Shown here one piece after another: positions 53,651 to 62,034 of a DNA stretch of 64,000 nucleotides. Each line of letters begins with the position of its first letter. Position 1 is the first letter of the stretch. The notes beneath the pieces are model-generated. The model did no database searches. It worked only from the letters and a program-made list of their open reading frames with translations, and was not told where the DNA came from. Location: NCBI GenBank assembly GCA_017392525.1, contig JAFOVD010000027.1, positions 1 to 64,000 of the forward strand, written 5' to 3'. Both the position numbers and the translations under genes were made by a program. This DNA is from Lachnospiraceae bacterium. GTDB lineage: Bacteria; Bacillota; Clostridia; Lachnospirales; Lachnospiraceae.

Positions 53651-55798
53651 ATGGATGTAAGTCAATATCTTGAAATTTTTATCGATGAAACAGCAGAACA
53701 CATTCAGGCTTTGAGCGATGGTATCATGGTTCTCGAGAATGAGCCTGAAGACAAGGACACAATCAATGAGATTTTCCGTGCGGCCCACTCCTTAAAAGGT
53801 ATGGCCGGAACTATGGGATTCAAGCGCATGCAGCACTTGACACATGATATGGAAAATGTGTTCCAGGAAATTAGAAATGATAAAGTAAAAATCAACAGTG
53901 ATTTGATTGATATTCTGTTTGATTGTCTGGATGCAATCGAAGGTTATCTGGATACTGTTAAACAGACATCAGATGAAGGTACTGAAGATAACGAAGTACT
54001 TATAAAAAAACTGAATGAATATCTGAAGAAGGCTGAAGATGGTGGCAGTGAAGCACCTGTAGAAGAGGCTAAGCCTGTGGAAGAAGCTAAAGAAGAAACT
54101 GAGGAGACTTCCGAAGAATCTGATTATACAACAATGCATCTGGATGAAGAAACCAAGGATGCTATGAAAAAAGCTGAAGATGCAGGCTCTTTATTATATG
54201 GATTTACAGTGCAGATTAATAAAGAATGTCTTTTAAAGGCAGCACGTGCATTTTTGGTATTCAAAGCAGTGGAAGATTTTGGCGAAATTGTAGCCTATGA
54301 TCCATCTGTTCAGGATATCGAGGATGAGAAGTTTGAATTCACATTCCATATTGTTGTATGTACAAATGAGGAACCTGATCTTGATGCTATGAAGAAGGCT
54401 ATGGGTGCGGTTTCAGAAATCGACTCTGTAGAAGGCGGTAAAGTATCTGTTGCTGATTTCCATGAGAAAGATGCAAAGGAAGAAAAAACGGCAGAAGAGG
54501 TTAAGGAAGAAGCAGCTGCTCCTGAAGTAAAGGAAGAGGCACCTGCACCAGCGCCTGCTCCGTCAGCAGCACCAGCACCGGCACCGACAGCATCAAAGAC
54601 ACCGGCAGCTAAGCCAAAAACTAATAAGCCGGTTACATCAAGAACAATCCGTGTTGATATTGAGAAGCTGGATTCTCTTATGAATCAGGTGAGTGAGTTG
54701 ATAATTGCAAAGAATTCACTTGTTGCCATGAGTTCAAGCAACGGCGCTGATACACAGAGCCAGAGTCAGAGCTTCCACGAAGAAATTGAATACTTAGAGC
54801 GTATCACAACAAATCTTCATGAGTCTGTTATGAAGGTTCGAATGGTACCAATTGAAAGTACAGTTAATAAATTCCCACGAATGATTCGTGATTTATCAAG
54901 AAAACTTGGTAAACCAATGGAATTATATATGTCTGGTGAAGATACTGAGTTAGATCGTACTGTAGTAGATCAGATTGGTGATCCATTGCAGCATCTGCTT
55001 CGTAATTCGGCTGACCATGGTATTGAGTCTCCTGAGTTACGTAAGGAGAGAGGAAAGCCGGAAGAAGGTTCAATCTTCCTATCTGCTTATCAGGAAGGCA
55101 ACAATGTCATTATTCAGGTAAGAGATGATGGTAATGGTATTGATACAGAAAACGTTAAGCGTAAGGCAGTTGAACGTGGAATTGTTTCCGAAGAAGAAGC
55201 TGAAAATTTAACAGATAAAGAGATTATTAACTTCTTATTTATGCCAAGTTTTTCTATGGCTAAGAAGATTACAGATATCTCAGGTCGAGGTGTAGGTCTT
55301 GATGTTGTTAAATCTAATATCGAGGCTCTTGGCGGTGATGTTGAGGTTAAGAGTGTATTTGGACAGGGATCTACATTTACAGTTCGTTTGCCACTTACAC
55401 TTGCTATCATCCAGGCGCTGATGGTTGAAGTACGCGATGAAAAATACGCAATTGCACTGGAATCAATCCAGAACATTGAGAATATTCCGGTTAGTGAGAT
55501 TAAGTATGTTCAGGCAAAAGAAGTTATTCATTTGCGTGGAACAGTAATCCCGTTAATTCGTTTGGATGATCTTTTGGATTGCCCTCCTAAAGAAGATGAT
55601 CCTGAGAATATTGTTGTAGTAATTGTTAAGAAGGGCGACAGCTTCGCCGGTATTGTAGTAGACAATTTAATTGGTCAGCAGGAAATTGTTATTAAATCTA
55701 TGGGTAAAGTAATTGAAAACAATAAGCTGATTAGTGGCGCTACTATTTTAGGTGATGGTGAAGTTGCATTGATCCTTGATGTAAACGCATTATTCTAA
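53651..55798 (+). CDS. cheA: Chemotaxis histidine kinase CheA
   Basis: 715 residues. P1 phosphotransfer domain with His46 (FRAAHSLKG), P2 response-regulator-binding domain, an acidic then Pro/Ala-rich linker (about 275-330), dimerisation P3 (IRVDIEKLDSLMNQVSELI), ATPase P4 (HLLRNSADHGIESPE, VRDDGNGID, ISGRGVGLDVVKSNIEALGG) and CheW-like P5. The kinase passes phosphate to CheY. ATG 53651 is chosen (MDVSQYLEIF) with GGGGG ten bases upstream; ATG 53642 is also in frame but only one base from that sequence. Confidence 0.95.
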   Translation: MDVSQYLEIFIDETAEHIQALSDGIMVLENEPEDKDTINEIFRAAHSLKGMAGTMGFKRMQHLTHDMENVFQEIRNDKVKINSDLIDILFDCLDAIEGYLDTVKQTSDEGTEDNEVLIKKLNEYLKKAEDGGSEAPVEEAKPVEEAKEETEETSEESDYTTMHLDEETKDAMKKAEDAGSLLYGFTVQINKECLLKAARAFLVFKAVEDFGEIVAYDPSVQDIEDEKFEFTFHIVVCTNEEPDLDAMKKAMGAVSEIDSVEGGKVSVADFHEKDAKEEKTAEEVKEEAAAPEVKEEAPAPAPAPSAAPAPAPTASKTPAAKPKTNKPVTSRTIRVDIEKLDSLMNQVSELIIAKNSLVAMSSSNGADTQSQSQSFHEEIEYLERITTNLHESVMKVRMVPIESTVNKFPRMIRDLSRKLGKPMELYMSGEDTELDRTVVDQIGDPLQHLLRNSADHGIESPELRKERGKPEEGSIFLSAYQEGNNVIIQVRDDGNGIDTENVKRKAVERGIVSEEEAENLTDKEIINFLFMPSFSMAKKITDISGRGVGLDVVKSNIEALGGDVEVKSVFGQGSTFTVRLPLTLAIIQALMVEVRDEKYAIALESIQNIENIPVSEIKYVQAKEVIHLRGTVIPLIRLDDLLDCPPKEDDPENIVVVIVKKGDSFAGIVVDNLIGQQEIVIKSMGKVIENNKLISGATILGDGEVALILDVNALF

Positions 55799-55811
55799 TT
55801 GGAGGGGACTT

Positions 55812-56282
55812 ATGAGTGATAAATACAATTTAGAAGTGGTTGAAGAAGAGAAGAACCAATATATTGTTGTTTCTATCGGAAGTGAGCAGTATGGAATTGA
55901 TATTTCTTATGTAGATAATATTGTCCGTATGCAGAAGATTACAAGAGTGCCAAAGTCATTGCCGTATTATCGAGGTGTTATTAATCTTCGAGGTGAAGTA
56001 GTACCTGTAATGAGTGCACGCCGTAAGATGGGCTTGGAAGATGATGTCTTTACAAAGGCATCCAGAATCATCATTTTAAAGCTGGAAGCTCAGGGGATGG
56101 TAGGAATTGTTGTCGATGAAGTTAAAGAAGTCGTATCTCTTGGCCAGGACGATATTGATCAGAATGTTCATAGTACAAAGGGAGATAATGGTAATTTCAT
56201 CAACGGTATCGGTAAGAATGGTGAAGATTTGATTTCTATTTTTGATGTTTATTCAATTGTAGATGCGGTTGAGAATGCGTAA
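55812..56282 (+). CDS. cheW: Chemotaxis coupling protein CheW
   Basis: 156 residues. IVVSIGSEQYGIDISYVDNI, YYRGVINLRGEVVPVM and VGIVVDEVKEVV define CheW, which joins CheA to chemoreceptors. GGAGGGG precedes the ATG. Confidence 0.96.
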   Translation: MSDKYNLEVVEEEKNQYIVVSIGSEQYGIDISYVDNIVRMQKITRVPKSLPYYRGVINLRGEVVPVMSARRKMGLEDDVFTKASRIIILKLEAQGMVGIVVDEVKEVVSLGQDDIDQNVHSTKGDNGNFINGIGKNGEDLISIFDVYSIVDAVENA

Positions 56283-56303
56283 TCTCTTTGTGAAGGAGTT
56301 TCT

Positions 56304-56927
56304 ATGTCAGAAGAAAAGAGTTTTGATGAATTAAATGAAATGTACCTGGATGTTCTGAAAGAAATTGGTAACATCGGTGCAGGAAATGCAACAACTGCCA
56401 TTTCAAATATGTTGAATTTGAAAATTGATATGAGTGTTCCACAGGTAGAGCTTCTGCCTGTGGAAAAAATCACAACGGCAATTGGTGCAGAAGAAGAAGT
56501 TATTGTCGGTATTCTCTTGGGAGTTGAATTGGACATTGATGGTAGTATGATGTTTTTGATGGATATGACATCTGCACATCATCTGGTTAACCGTTTGATG
56601 ATGAGAGATTACGATTACATGGAAGATTTCGATGAAATGGACCTATCTGCAATTAAGGAAGTTGGTAATATTATTGCAAGCTCCTATCTGTCAGCGCTGT
56701 CAGGGCTGACAAATCTTACTATTTCACCGACAGTTCCTTTTGTTGCAATTGATATGGCAGCGGCAATTTTGTCAGTTCCTGCAGTTCAGTTTGGATTACA
56801 GGGTGATAATGCGTTGATGATTAAGACAAAATTTGATGATGATTTAGAAATGAATGGATTTTTCATTTTAATGCCGGAAGAAGAGTCATATCAGAAGATA
56901 TTAAAAGCATTGGGTATACAAATTTAA
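56304..56927 (+). CDS. cheC: CheY-P phosphatase CheC
   Basis: 207 residues. Both catalytic E..N motifs are present (LKEIGNIGAGNATTAISNML and IKEVGNIIASSYLSALSG). It dephosphorylates CheY-P and regulates CheD. FliY carries a second such domain, so the cell has two CheY-P sinks. Confidence 0.95.
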   Translation: MSEEKSFDELNEMYLDVLKEIGNIGAGNATTAISNMLNLKIDMSVPQVELLPVEKITTAIGAEEEVIVGILLGVELDIDGSMMFLMDMTSAHHLVNRLMMRDYDYMEDFDEMDLSAIKEVGNIIASSYLSALSGLTNLTISPTVPFVAIDMAAAILSVPAVQFGLQGDNALMIKTKFDDDLEMNGFFILMPEEESYQKILKALGIQI

Positions 56928-56939
56928 GGGAGTTTAGCT

Positions 56940-57422
56940 ATGGGGCAAATGATTAAAGTCGGTATGGCGGATCTCAAAATTTGTAAAGCACCGGACAACC
57001 TGACAACGCTTGGGTTGGGGTCTTGCATTGGAATTGCCATGTATGATCCGTCTACTAAAATTAGTGGATTAGCGCATATTATGTTGCCAGATAGTACACA
57101 AATTAAAAATAATTCTAATATCGCAAAATTTGCCGATACAGGAATTCAGAAGCTTTATGATGATATGCTGAAGGCAGGGGCAAATAAGAGTCGTTTGGTG
57201 GCCAAAATCGCCGGCGGAGCAAAGATGTTCGAAATTGCAGGTTCTGCTGCAATTAATGTTGGACAGAGAAATGCCTTGGCCAGCAAGGAAAAACTTAAGG
57301 CTCTTGGAGTTCGTTTGATAGCAGAAGACACAGGGCTTAATTATGGACGTACTGTTGAGCTTTATAGTGAGACGGGTGACTATTTGATTAAGGCTGTTGG
57401 CAAGCCGCCAAAGACAATTTGA
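56940..57422 (+). CDS. cheD: Chemoreceptor glutamine deamidase CheD
   Basis: 160 residues. Catalytic Cys in LGLGSCIGIAMYD and His in LAHIMLPD; AKIAGGAKMF is typical. It deamidates receptors and activates CheC. It stands directly after cheC as in Bacillus. Confidence 0.96.
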   Translation: MGQMIKVGMADLKICKAPDNLTTLGLGSCIGIAMYDPSTKISGLAHIMLPDSTQIKNNSNIAKFADTGIQKLYDDMLKAGANKSRLVAKIAGGAKMFEIAGSAAINVGQRNALASKEKLKALGVRLIAEDTGLNYGRTVELYSETGDYLIKAVGKPPKTI

Positions 57423-57434
57423 TTGGAGCATAAT

Positions 57435-57710
57435 ATGAATACAAAACCGTTAGCGGTAATAATCACTTTGATTGCGTGCTTGATATCATGTGTAATATCT
57501 ATAGTAGAAGGCGTGGGATTTGCATTATTTGTAAAACGCTTTGCATTAACGGCACTGGTATTTTTTATTATTGGTGTCGTTATTACTGTATTTATTAATA
57601 AGGGATTTCAAGTGGATAAAGAAGAGACAGAAAAGCAAAATCTTGAAACAGAAGATGGGGCGAATTCTGAAGATTTTCAAGAAGAAGATCAGACGGGTGA
57701 TGAAAAATAA
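57435..57710 (+). CDS. Small membrane protein between cheD and sigD
   Basis: 91 residues, no family recognised. Two membrane helices (about 6-28 and 38-56) are followed by a highly acidic, hydrophilic tail (Glu/Asp/Gln). ATG 57435 has TTGGAG six bases upstream. Placed inside a fla/che operon, it may be involved in motility, but sequence gives no function. Confidence 0.7.
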   Translation: MNTKPLAVIITLIACLISCVISIVEGVGFALFVKRFALTALVFFIIGVVITVFINKGFQVDKEETEKQNLETEDGANSEDFQEEDQTGDEK

Positions 57711-57741
57711 GATGACAGAAGAATGATTACGGGGGTTCTAT

Positions 57742-58509
57742 ATGACTAAACCTGTAGATAGACAGAAGTTATGGGATGCTTATCAGAAGAAACCTACAGC
57801 TGAATTGCGTGAGCAAATCATTGTAGAGTATGCATCGTTGGTAAAAATTGTAGCGGGTAGACTATGCGTTCATCTCGGCAATATGGTAGAGTATGACGAT
57901 TTGGTAAGCTATGGTATTTTTGGCTTAATCGATGCAATTGATAAATTCGATTTCGATAAGGAAGTAAAATTTGAAACATATGCCAGTCTTAGAATTCGTG
58001 GTTCTATTTTGGATCAGATTCGAAAGATGGATTGGATTCCAAGAACGGTCCGCCAGAAGCAGAAAAAGATTGAAGAGGCTATGAAAGCCGTAGAGATGCG
58101 AACCGGGAAGATGGCAAGTGATGAAGAGATTGCCGAGGAATTGGGCGTTTCTGATGAAGAACTTTTGGCGTGGCAGTCACAACTCAAGGTTACAAATGTG
58201 ATTTCTTTAAATGAGTTCGTTGAACAGGGAAATGAACCTGTGATGGATGCTCATAGAAATTCACAGTTTGTGCAACCGGAAGAGAATGTTACTCAGGAAG
58301 AATTAAAGCAAAAGTTACAGGAGGCGCTTAGCAATCTTACTGAAAAAGAGCAGAAGGTCATTCTTTTATACTATTATGAAGAAATGACACTTAAGGAGAT
58401 TAGTGCAGTTTTAGAAGTATCGGAATCCCGCGTTTCTCAGCTTCATACAAAAGGCTTGAATAAGATGAAGAAGGTCATGGGAGATTATATGGGACTTTTA
58501 AATGCTTAG
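57742..58509 (+). CDS. fliA: Flagellar RNA polymerase sigma factor (sigma-D/FliA)
   Basis: 255 residues. Region 2 (VEYDDLVSYGIFGLIDAIDK, FETYASLRIRGSILDQIR), region 3 (RQKQKKIEEAMKAVEMRTGK) and region 4 (LTEKEQKVILLYYYEEMTLK, ISAVLEVSESRVSQLHTKGL) match sigma-28. It transcribes late flagellar and chemotaxis genes, which lie elsewhere; its anti-sigma FlgM is not in the window. GGGGG is upstream. Confidence 0.95.
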   Translation: MTKPVDRQKLWDAYQKKPTAELREQIIVEYASLVKIVAGRLCVHLGNMVEYDDLVSYGIFGLIDAIDKFDFDKEVKFETYASLRIRGSILDQIRKMDWIPRTVRQKQKKIEEAMKAVEMRTGKMASDEEIAEELGVSDEELLAWQSQLKVTNVISLNEFVEQGNEPVMDAHRNSQFVQPEENVTQEELKQKLQEALSNLTEKEQKVILLYYYEEMTLKEISAVLEVSESRVSQLHTKGLNKMKKVMGDYMGLLNA

Positions 58510-58523
58510 ATAAGGAGAACATC

Positions 58524-58838
58524 ATGTCAATTCGCCCAATCGATCTGAATGGAATGATTCAGAATACAAATGAAGTGTCTCAAATGAAGGTAAGGGAAGA
58601 TGCAAAACCGGAGTTGCAGCAACAGAATCTTAATGTTGAGATGGAACGCCAGTCTATGGAGAATGCGTCAAAGGTTAAAGAACAGGAGAATGTTGCAAAA
58701 GATAGCCTTGATGCTGAAAATGGAGACGGCCGTGGATATGGTGGAAATCAACAGAAGAAAAAGAAGAAAAAGCAGGCTTCTTCAGATGGATTTGTGAAGA
58801 AAATGAATGGACATGAATCATTCGATATTAAAATATAA
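58524..58838 (+). CDS. Small hydrophilic protein of the fla operon
   Basis: 104 residues, no membrane segment. The sequence is Gln/Glu/Asn/Lys rich, with a Lys run around residues 77-82 and a conserved-looking start (SIRPIDLNGMIQNTNEVSQM). No family is recognised. AAGGAG is present before the ATG, and it lies between sigD and the SwrB-like gene, so it is a genuine, translated gene. Function unknown. Confidence 0.65.
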   Translation: MSIRPIDLNGMIQNTNEVSQMKVREDAKPELQQQNLNVEMERQSMENASKVKEQENVAKDSLDAENGDGRGYGGNQQKKKKKKQASSDGFVKKMNGHESFDIKI

Positions 58839-58849
58839 GGAGAACAATC

Positions 58850-59548
58850 ATGACGGGGCTTGAATTAGGAATGCTTGCAATAGCTGCATTATGCGTTGTT
58901 GCCAGTTTTTTTGTATCAACAAAATTGTCCGGATCGGATTTACAGGAGATTCAAAAGCTTACAGAAAAAGAAATCAAGATTCTTGTTGAAAAAAAATTCA
59001 AAGAGTCAGAGGCTGATTTTGAAAAGCAACTGGAAGGTAAAGTGAATCATGTTTTAGAAGAAACAGATGTGAAAACGGATAAAGAAACCAATGACAAGAT
59101 TATGGAGATTGGGGAGTATTCGGATACCGTCTTAAAGTCAATGAACAAATCACATGATGAAGTGATGTTCATGTACAATATGCTTAATGAGAAGCAGGAA
59201 AAAGTTACAGAATTAACGATGACATTACAAAAGATGGAATCTGAGATTCGTTATATGGAAGATGCTTTGTCTGAAAAAATTTCTTCACTTAAGGATGATG
59301 ATATCAAGCTGCCGCAGGAGGATGTGGTGATTGAAACTCCGAAAGAAGATGTACTTTCGATGAAAGATGAGCTTCAAAAACAGATTGTGGATCATTCTGA
59401 GGAGAGTGATGCGGGTAGCATTTCCAGAGCAGAATTGAATCAAAAGATTATTGATATGCATAATCAGGGATTTTCTGAAGTTGAAATTGCCAAGAAGCTG
59501 GGAGTTGGTCTTGGTGAAGTGAAACTCGTTTTGGGATTATTTAACTAG
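58850..59548 (+). CDS. SwrB-like protein (DUF6115-type), membrane-anchored coiled coil with a C-terminal HTH
   Basis: 232 residues. One N-terminal membrane helix (about 5-24), a long coiled coil (about 30-150), then a C-terminal helix-turn-helix-like end (IDMHNQGFSEVEIAKKLGVG, LGEVKLVLGLF). In B. subtilis swrB (ylxL) occupies exactly this site, after sigD and before rpsB, and has the same architecture; SwrB promotes basal body assembly. I therefore call it a positional and architectural homologue. I recall the domain name DUF6115. AAGGAG precedes the ATG. Confidence 0.72.
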   Translation: MTGLELGMLAIAALCVVASFFVSTKLSGSDLQEIQKLTEKEIKILVEKKFKESEADFEKQLEGKVNHVLEETDVKTDKETNDKIMEIGEYSDTVLKSMNKSHDEVMFMYNMLNEKQEKVTELTMTLQKMESEIRYMEDALSEKISSLKDDDIKLPQEDVVIETPKEDVLSMKDELQKQIVDHSEESDAGSISRAELNQKIIDMHNQGFSEVEIAKKLGVGLGEVKLVLGLFN

Positions 59549-59562
59549 ATAAGAGGTAAACT

Positions 59563-60108
59563 ATGAAAGTTAAATATTATTTAAGAGGAATGGGTGTTGG
59601 AATATTTATCTCAACACTTATTTTTATTGTGGCATTTGCATTTTATCAGCCGAAAATGTCTGATGAAGAAATTGTTGCAGCTGCAAAGCAACTGGGAATG
59701 GTTGAAAAAGAAGATTCTTCGAACAGTACAGATGCGTCTGGTGAAGACGAGGATTTACAGAATGACTCTTCGAATAGTGAAGACGGGGATTTACAAAATG
59801 ATTCTTCGGACAGTGAAACATTGGATGCGACTTCTCAGGGTGACTCCGAACCGACAGCTTCAACAGAAGGTACAGAGGATACTACGTCTTCTCAAACAGT
59901 GGATTTTTCTGTTAAGCATGGGCAGAGCTCTCGAGAGGTATCACAGAACCTTTTTAATCTTGGTGTTATTGATGATGCAGATTCCTTTGATTCTTATTTA
60001 AATTCGAATGGATATGATAATTTTGTTCAGCCGGGCAATTATTCTATTCCGGCGGGAAGTACATATTCTGATGTGGCAACAATTATTACCCAGGGAAAAC
60101 TGAATTAG
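59563..60108 (+). CDS. Membrane protein with a YceG/MltG-like C-terminal module but no catalytic domain
   Basis: 181 residues. An N-terminal membrane helix (about 12-29) is followed by an acidic, Ser/Asp/Glu-rich spacer with two 36-bp repeats, then an end (VKHGQSSREVSQNLFNLGVI, FVQPGNYSIPAGSTYSDVAT) that resembles the LysM-like N-terminal subdomain of MltG/YceG endolytic transglycosylases. The catalytic region of MltG is absent. It may bind peptidoglycan. Last gene before the rpsB promoter, so probably the end of the fla/che transcript. Confidence 0.65.
   Translation: MKVKYYLRGMGVGIFISTLIFIVAFAFYQPKMSDEEIVAAAKQLGMVEKEDSSNSTDASGEDEDLQNDSSNSEDGDLQNDSSDSETLDATSQGDSEPTASTEGTEDTTSSQTVDFSVKHGQSSREVSQNLFNLGVIDDADSFDSYLNSNGYDNFVQPGNYSIPAGSTYSDVATIITQGKLN
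59743..59814 (+). repeat. Two tandem 36-bp units in the YceG-like gene
   Basis: 59743-59778 and 59779-59814 differ at a handful of positions and each encode twelve residues (ED-DLQNDSSxS pattern) in the acidic spacer. The frame is kept. Confidence 0.85.
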
Positions 60109-60136
60109 AAAATTATTAGAAAATGGCCTTTGGTTG

Positions 60137-60165
60137 TTGCGTAGGTGTATTACCTATGCTATAAT
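60137..60165 (+). promoter_or_regulatory. rpsB-tsf promoter
   Basis: TTGCGT (60137-60142), a 17-base spacer and TATAAT (60160-60165), with TGC directly before the -10. A perfect 9-base inverted repeat, GCCTTTGGT (60126-60134) and ACCAAAGGC (60166-60174), flanks it exactly. Confidence 0.8.
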
Positions 60166-60189
60166 ACCAAAGGCTTAATTTAAAACACA

Positions 60190-60248
60190 CACATAGTGAT
60201 CGGCCGGAGGGTGCCGTATATCGGTTTCCGACAGAGTGGATCTATGTG
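60190..60248 (+). promoter_or_regulatory. Structured 5' leader of rpsB
   Basis: CACATAG (60190-60196) and CTATGTG (60242-60248) can close a stem around two inner hairpins, CGGC/GCCG (60201-60216) and TCGG/CCGA (60221-60231), giving a three-way junction. It ends 26 bases before the rpsB ATG. It may be an autoregulatory site for ribosomal protein S2; autoregulated rpsB leaders are known in enterobacteria. No known motif match is claimed. Confidence 0.45.
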
Positions 60249-60274
60249 GAAGAAAGAACCATGGAGGTATTAAA

Positions 60275-60994
60275 ATGAGTGTTATTTCAATGAAGCAGTT
60301 ATTAGAAGCAGGTGTTCATTTCGGACATCAGACAAGAAGATGGAACCCTAAGATGGATCCATATATCTACACAGAGAGAAATGGTATCCACATCATTGAT
60401 CTTCAGAAGTCAGTTGGTATGATTGACGACGCATACAATGCAGTATTCGACATTGTTGCTCAGGGTGGAACAGTACTTTTCGTAGGTACTAAGAAGCAGG
60501 CACAGGATACAATCAAGGAAGAAGCTGAACGTTGCGGAATGTACTACGTTAACGAGAGATGGCTTGGTGGTATGCTTACAAACTTCAAGACAATCCAGAG
60601 CAGAATTGCACGTTTAAAGGCAATCGAAAAGATGGCTGAAGATGGAACATTTGAACGTCTTCCAAAGAAGGAAGTAGCTGGTCTTCAGAAGGAATTAGAA
60701 AAGTTACAGAAGAACATCGGTGGTATTGCTGATATGAAGAGAATCCCTGATGCAATCTTCATCGTTGATCCTAAGAAGGAAAGAATCTGCGTACAGGAAG
60801 CACATGCGCTTGGAATTACATTAATCGGTATCGCTGATACAAACTGCGATCCAGAAGAACTTGATTTCATCATTCCTGGTAACGATGATGCTATCCGTGC
60901 AGTTAAGCTTATCGTTTCGAAGATGGCTGATGCTGTAGTAGAAGCAAAGCAGGGTGAAGAAGTTCCTACAGAAGTTGAAGCTGTAGAAGAATAA
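60275..60994 (+). CDS. rpsB: 30S ribosomal protein S2
   Basis: 239 residues. [60 protein letters not shown] and [18 protein letters not shown] define S2. The tail is acidic. ATG 60275 is 7 bases from GGAGG (60263-60267); an in-frame extension to 60236 has no ribosome binding site. tsf follows after 35 bases, the universal order. Confidence 0.98.
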   Translation: MSVISMKQLLEAGVHFGHQTRRWNPKMDPYIYTERNGIHIIDLQKSVGMIDDAYNAVFDIVAQGGTVLFVGTKKQAQDTIKEEAERCGMYYVNERWLGGMLTNFKTIQSRIARLKAIEKMAEDGTFERLPKKEVAGLQKELEKLQKNIGGIADMKRIPDAIFIVDPKKERICVQEAHALGITLIGIADTNCDPEELDFIIPGNDDAIRAVKLIVSKMADAVVEAKQGEEVPTEVEAVEE

Positions 60995-61029
60995 TTTAAA
61001 ACTAAACGTATATATTGGAGGAATTCTAA

Positions 61030-61962
61030 ATGGCAATTTCAGCTAAAGATGTCAAGGCACTCCGTGATTTAACTGGTGCTGGTATGATGGATTGTAAGAA
61101 GGCTCTTAACGAAACAGATGGTGATATGGATGCCGCTGTAGAGCTTTTAAGAAAGAATGGTCAGGCTAAGGCTGAGAAGAAGGCTGGCCGTATTGCAGCT
61201 GAGGGTGTATCTCTTGTTGCACAGAAAGATGATAAGACAGCAGCAATCGTTGAAGTTAACTCTGAAACAGATTTCGTTGCTAAGAATGAAAAGTTCATCA
61301 ACTTCGTAAATGCAGTTGCTGAGCAGGCTCTTGAAGCTGATTCAGAAGATATGGATGCTTTCCTTGCATCTGCTTGGAAGGCTGATGCTTCTAAGACAGT
61401 TAACGACGCTCTTGTAGAGCAGGTTGCTGTTATTGGAGAAAAGCTTTCTATCCGTCGTATTAAGAAGGTTACAGCTGATAACGGTGTAGTAGTTTCTTAC
61501 GTACACGGTGGTGGTAGAATCGGTGTTCTTCTTTCTGCAGAAACAGAAACTGTTAACGATACAGTTAAGGAAGCACTTTCAAACATTGCTATGCAGATTG
61601 CTGCTTTAAATCCTAAGTATATCTGCGATGCTGATGTAGATGAAGAATATATTAAGCATGAGACAGAAATTCTTAAGGCTCAGATCGAAAACGATCCTAA
61701 GGAATCACAGAAACCTGAAAAGGTTAAGGAAGGTATGATCCAGGGACGTATTAAGAAGGAACTTAAGGAAGTATGTCTTCTTGACCAGGCTTATGTTAAG
61801 GCTGCTGATGGAAAGCAGACTGTTGCTAAGTACTTAGAAGAAGTTTCTAAGGAAGTTGGCGCTACAGTTACAATTAAGGAATTCGTTCGTTTCGAAACTG
61901 GTGAAGGTATCGAAAAGAAGGAAGAAGACTTTGCTGAAGAAGTAGCTAAGCAGTTAATGTAA
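61030..61962 (+). CDS. tsf: Elongation factor Ts
   Basis: 310 residues. The N-terminal KDVKALRDLTGAGMMDCKKA signature and EVNSETDFVAKNEKF are the EF-Tu contact motifs; two core domains and a C-terminal helix (TGEGIEKKEEDFAEEVAKQL) follow. It recycles EF-Tu. Codon use is strongly biased toward preferred codons, as expected for high expression. TTGGAGG precedes the ATG. Confidence 0.98.
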   Translation: MAISAKDVKALRDLTGAGMMDCKKALNETDGDMDAAVELLRKNGQAKAEKKAGRIAAEGVSLVAQKDDKTAAIVEVNSETDFVAKNEKFINFVNAVAEQALEADSEDMDAFLASAWKADASKTVNDALVEQVAVIGEKLSIRRIKKVTADNGVVVSYVHGGGRIGVLLSAETETVNDTVKEALSNIAMQIAALNPKYICDADVDEEYIKHETEILKAQIENDPKESQKPEKVKEGMIQGRIKKELKEVCLLDQAYVKAADGKQTVAKYLEEVSKEVGATVTIKEFVRFETGEGIEKKEEDFAEEVAKQLM

Positions 61963-61983
61963 TTCTTATACTGTTTATTGGAG

Positions 61984-62010
61984 AGGCACTATAGAAATAT
62001 AGTGCCTTTC
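61984..62010 (+). terminator. Rho-independent terminator after tsf
   Basis: AGGCACTATA and TATAGTGCCT form a 10-base perfect stem closed by a GAAA tetraloop, followed by three T and CTT. The T run is short, so part of the transcripts may read on to the next gene. Confidence 0.8.
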
Positions 62011-62034
62011 TTAGAATAAAATTGGAGGTCTGTG

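Noticed and set aside
60126..60174. GCCTTTGGT/ACCAAAGGC repeat as a terminator for the fla/che transcript
   Set aside because: The 3' arm is not followed by a T run and the repeat encloses a strong promoter, so an operator or incidental repeat is more likely.
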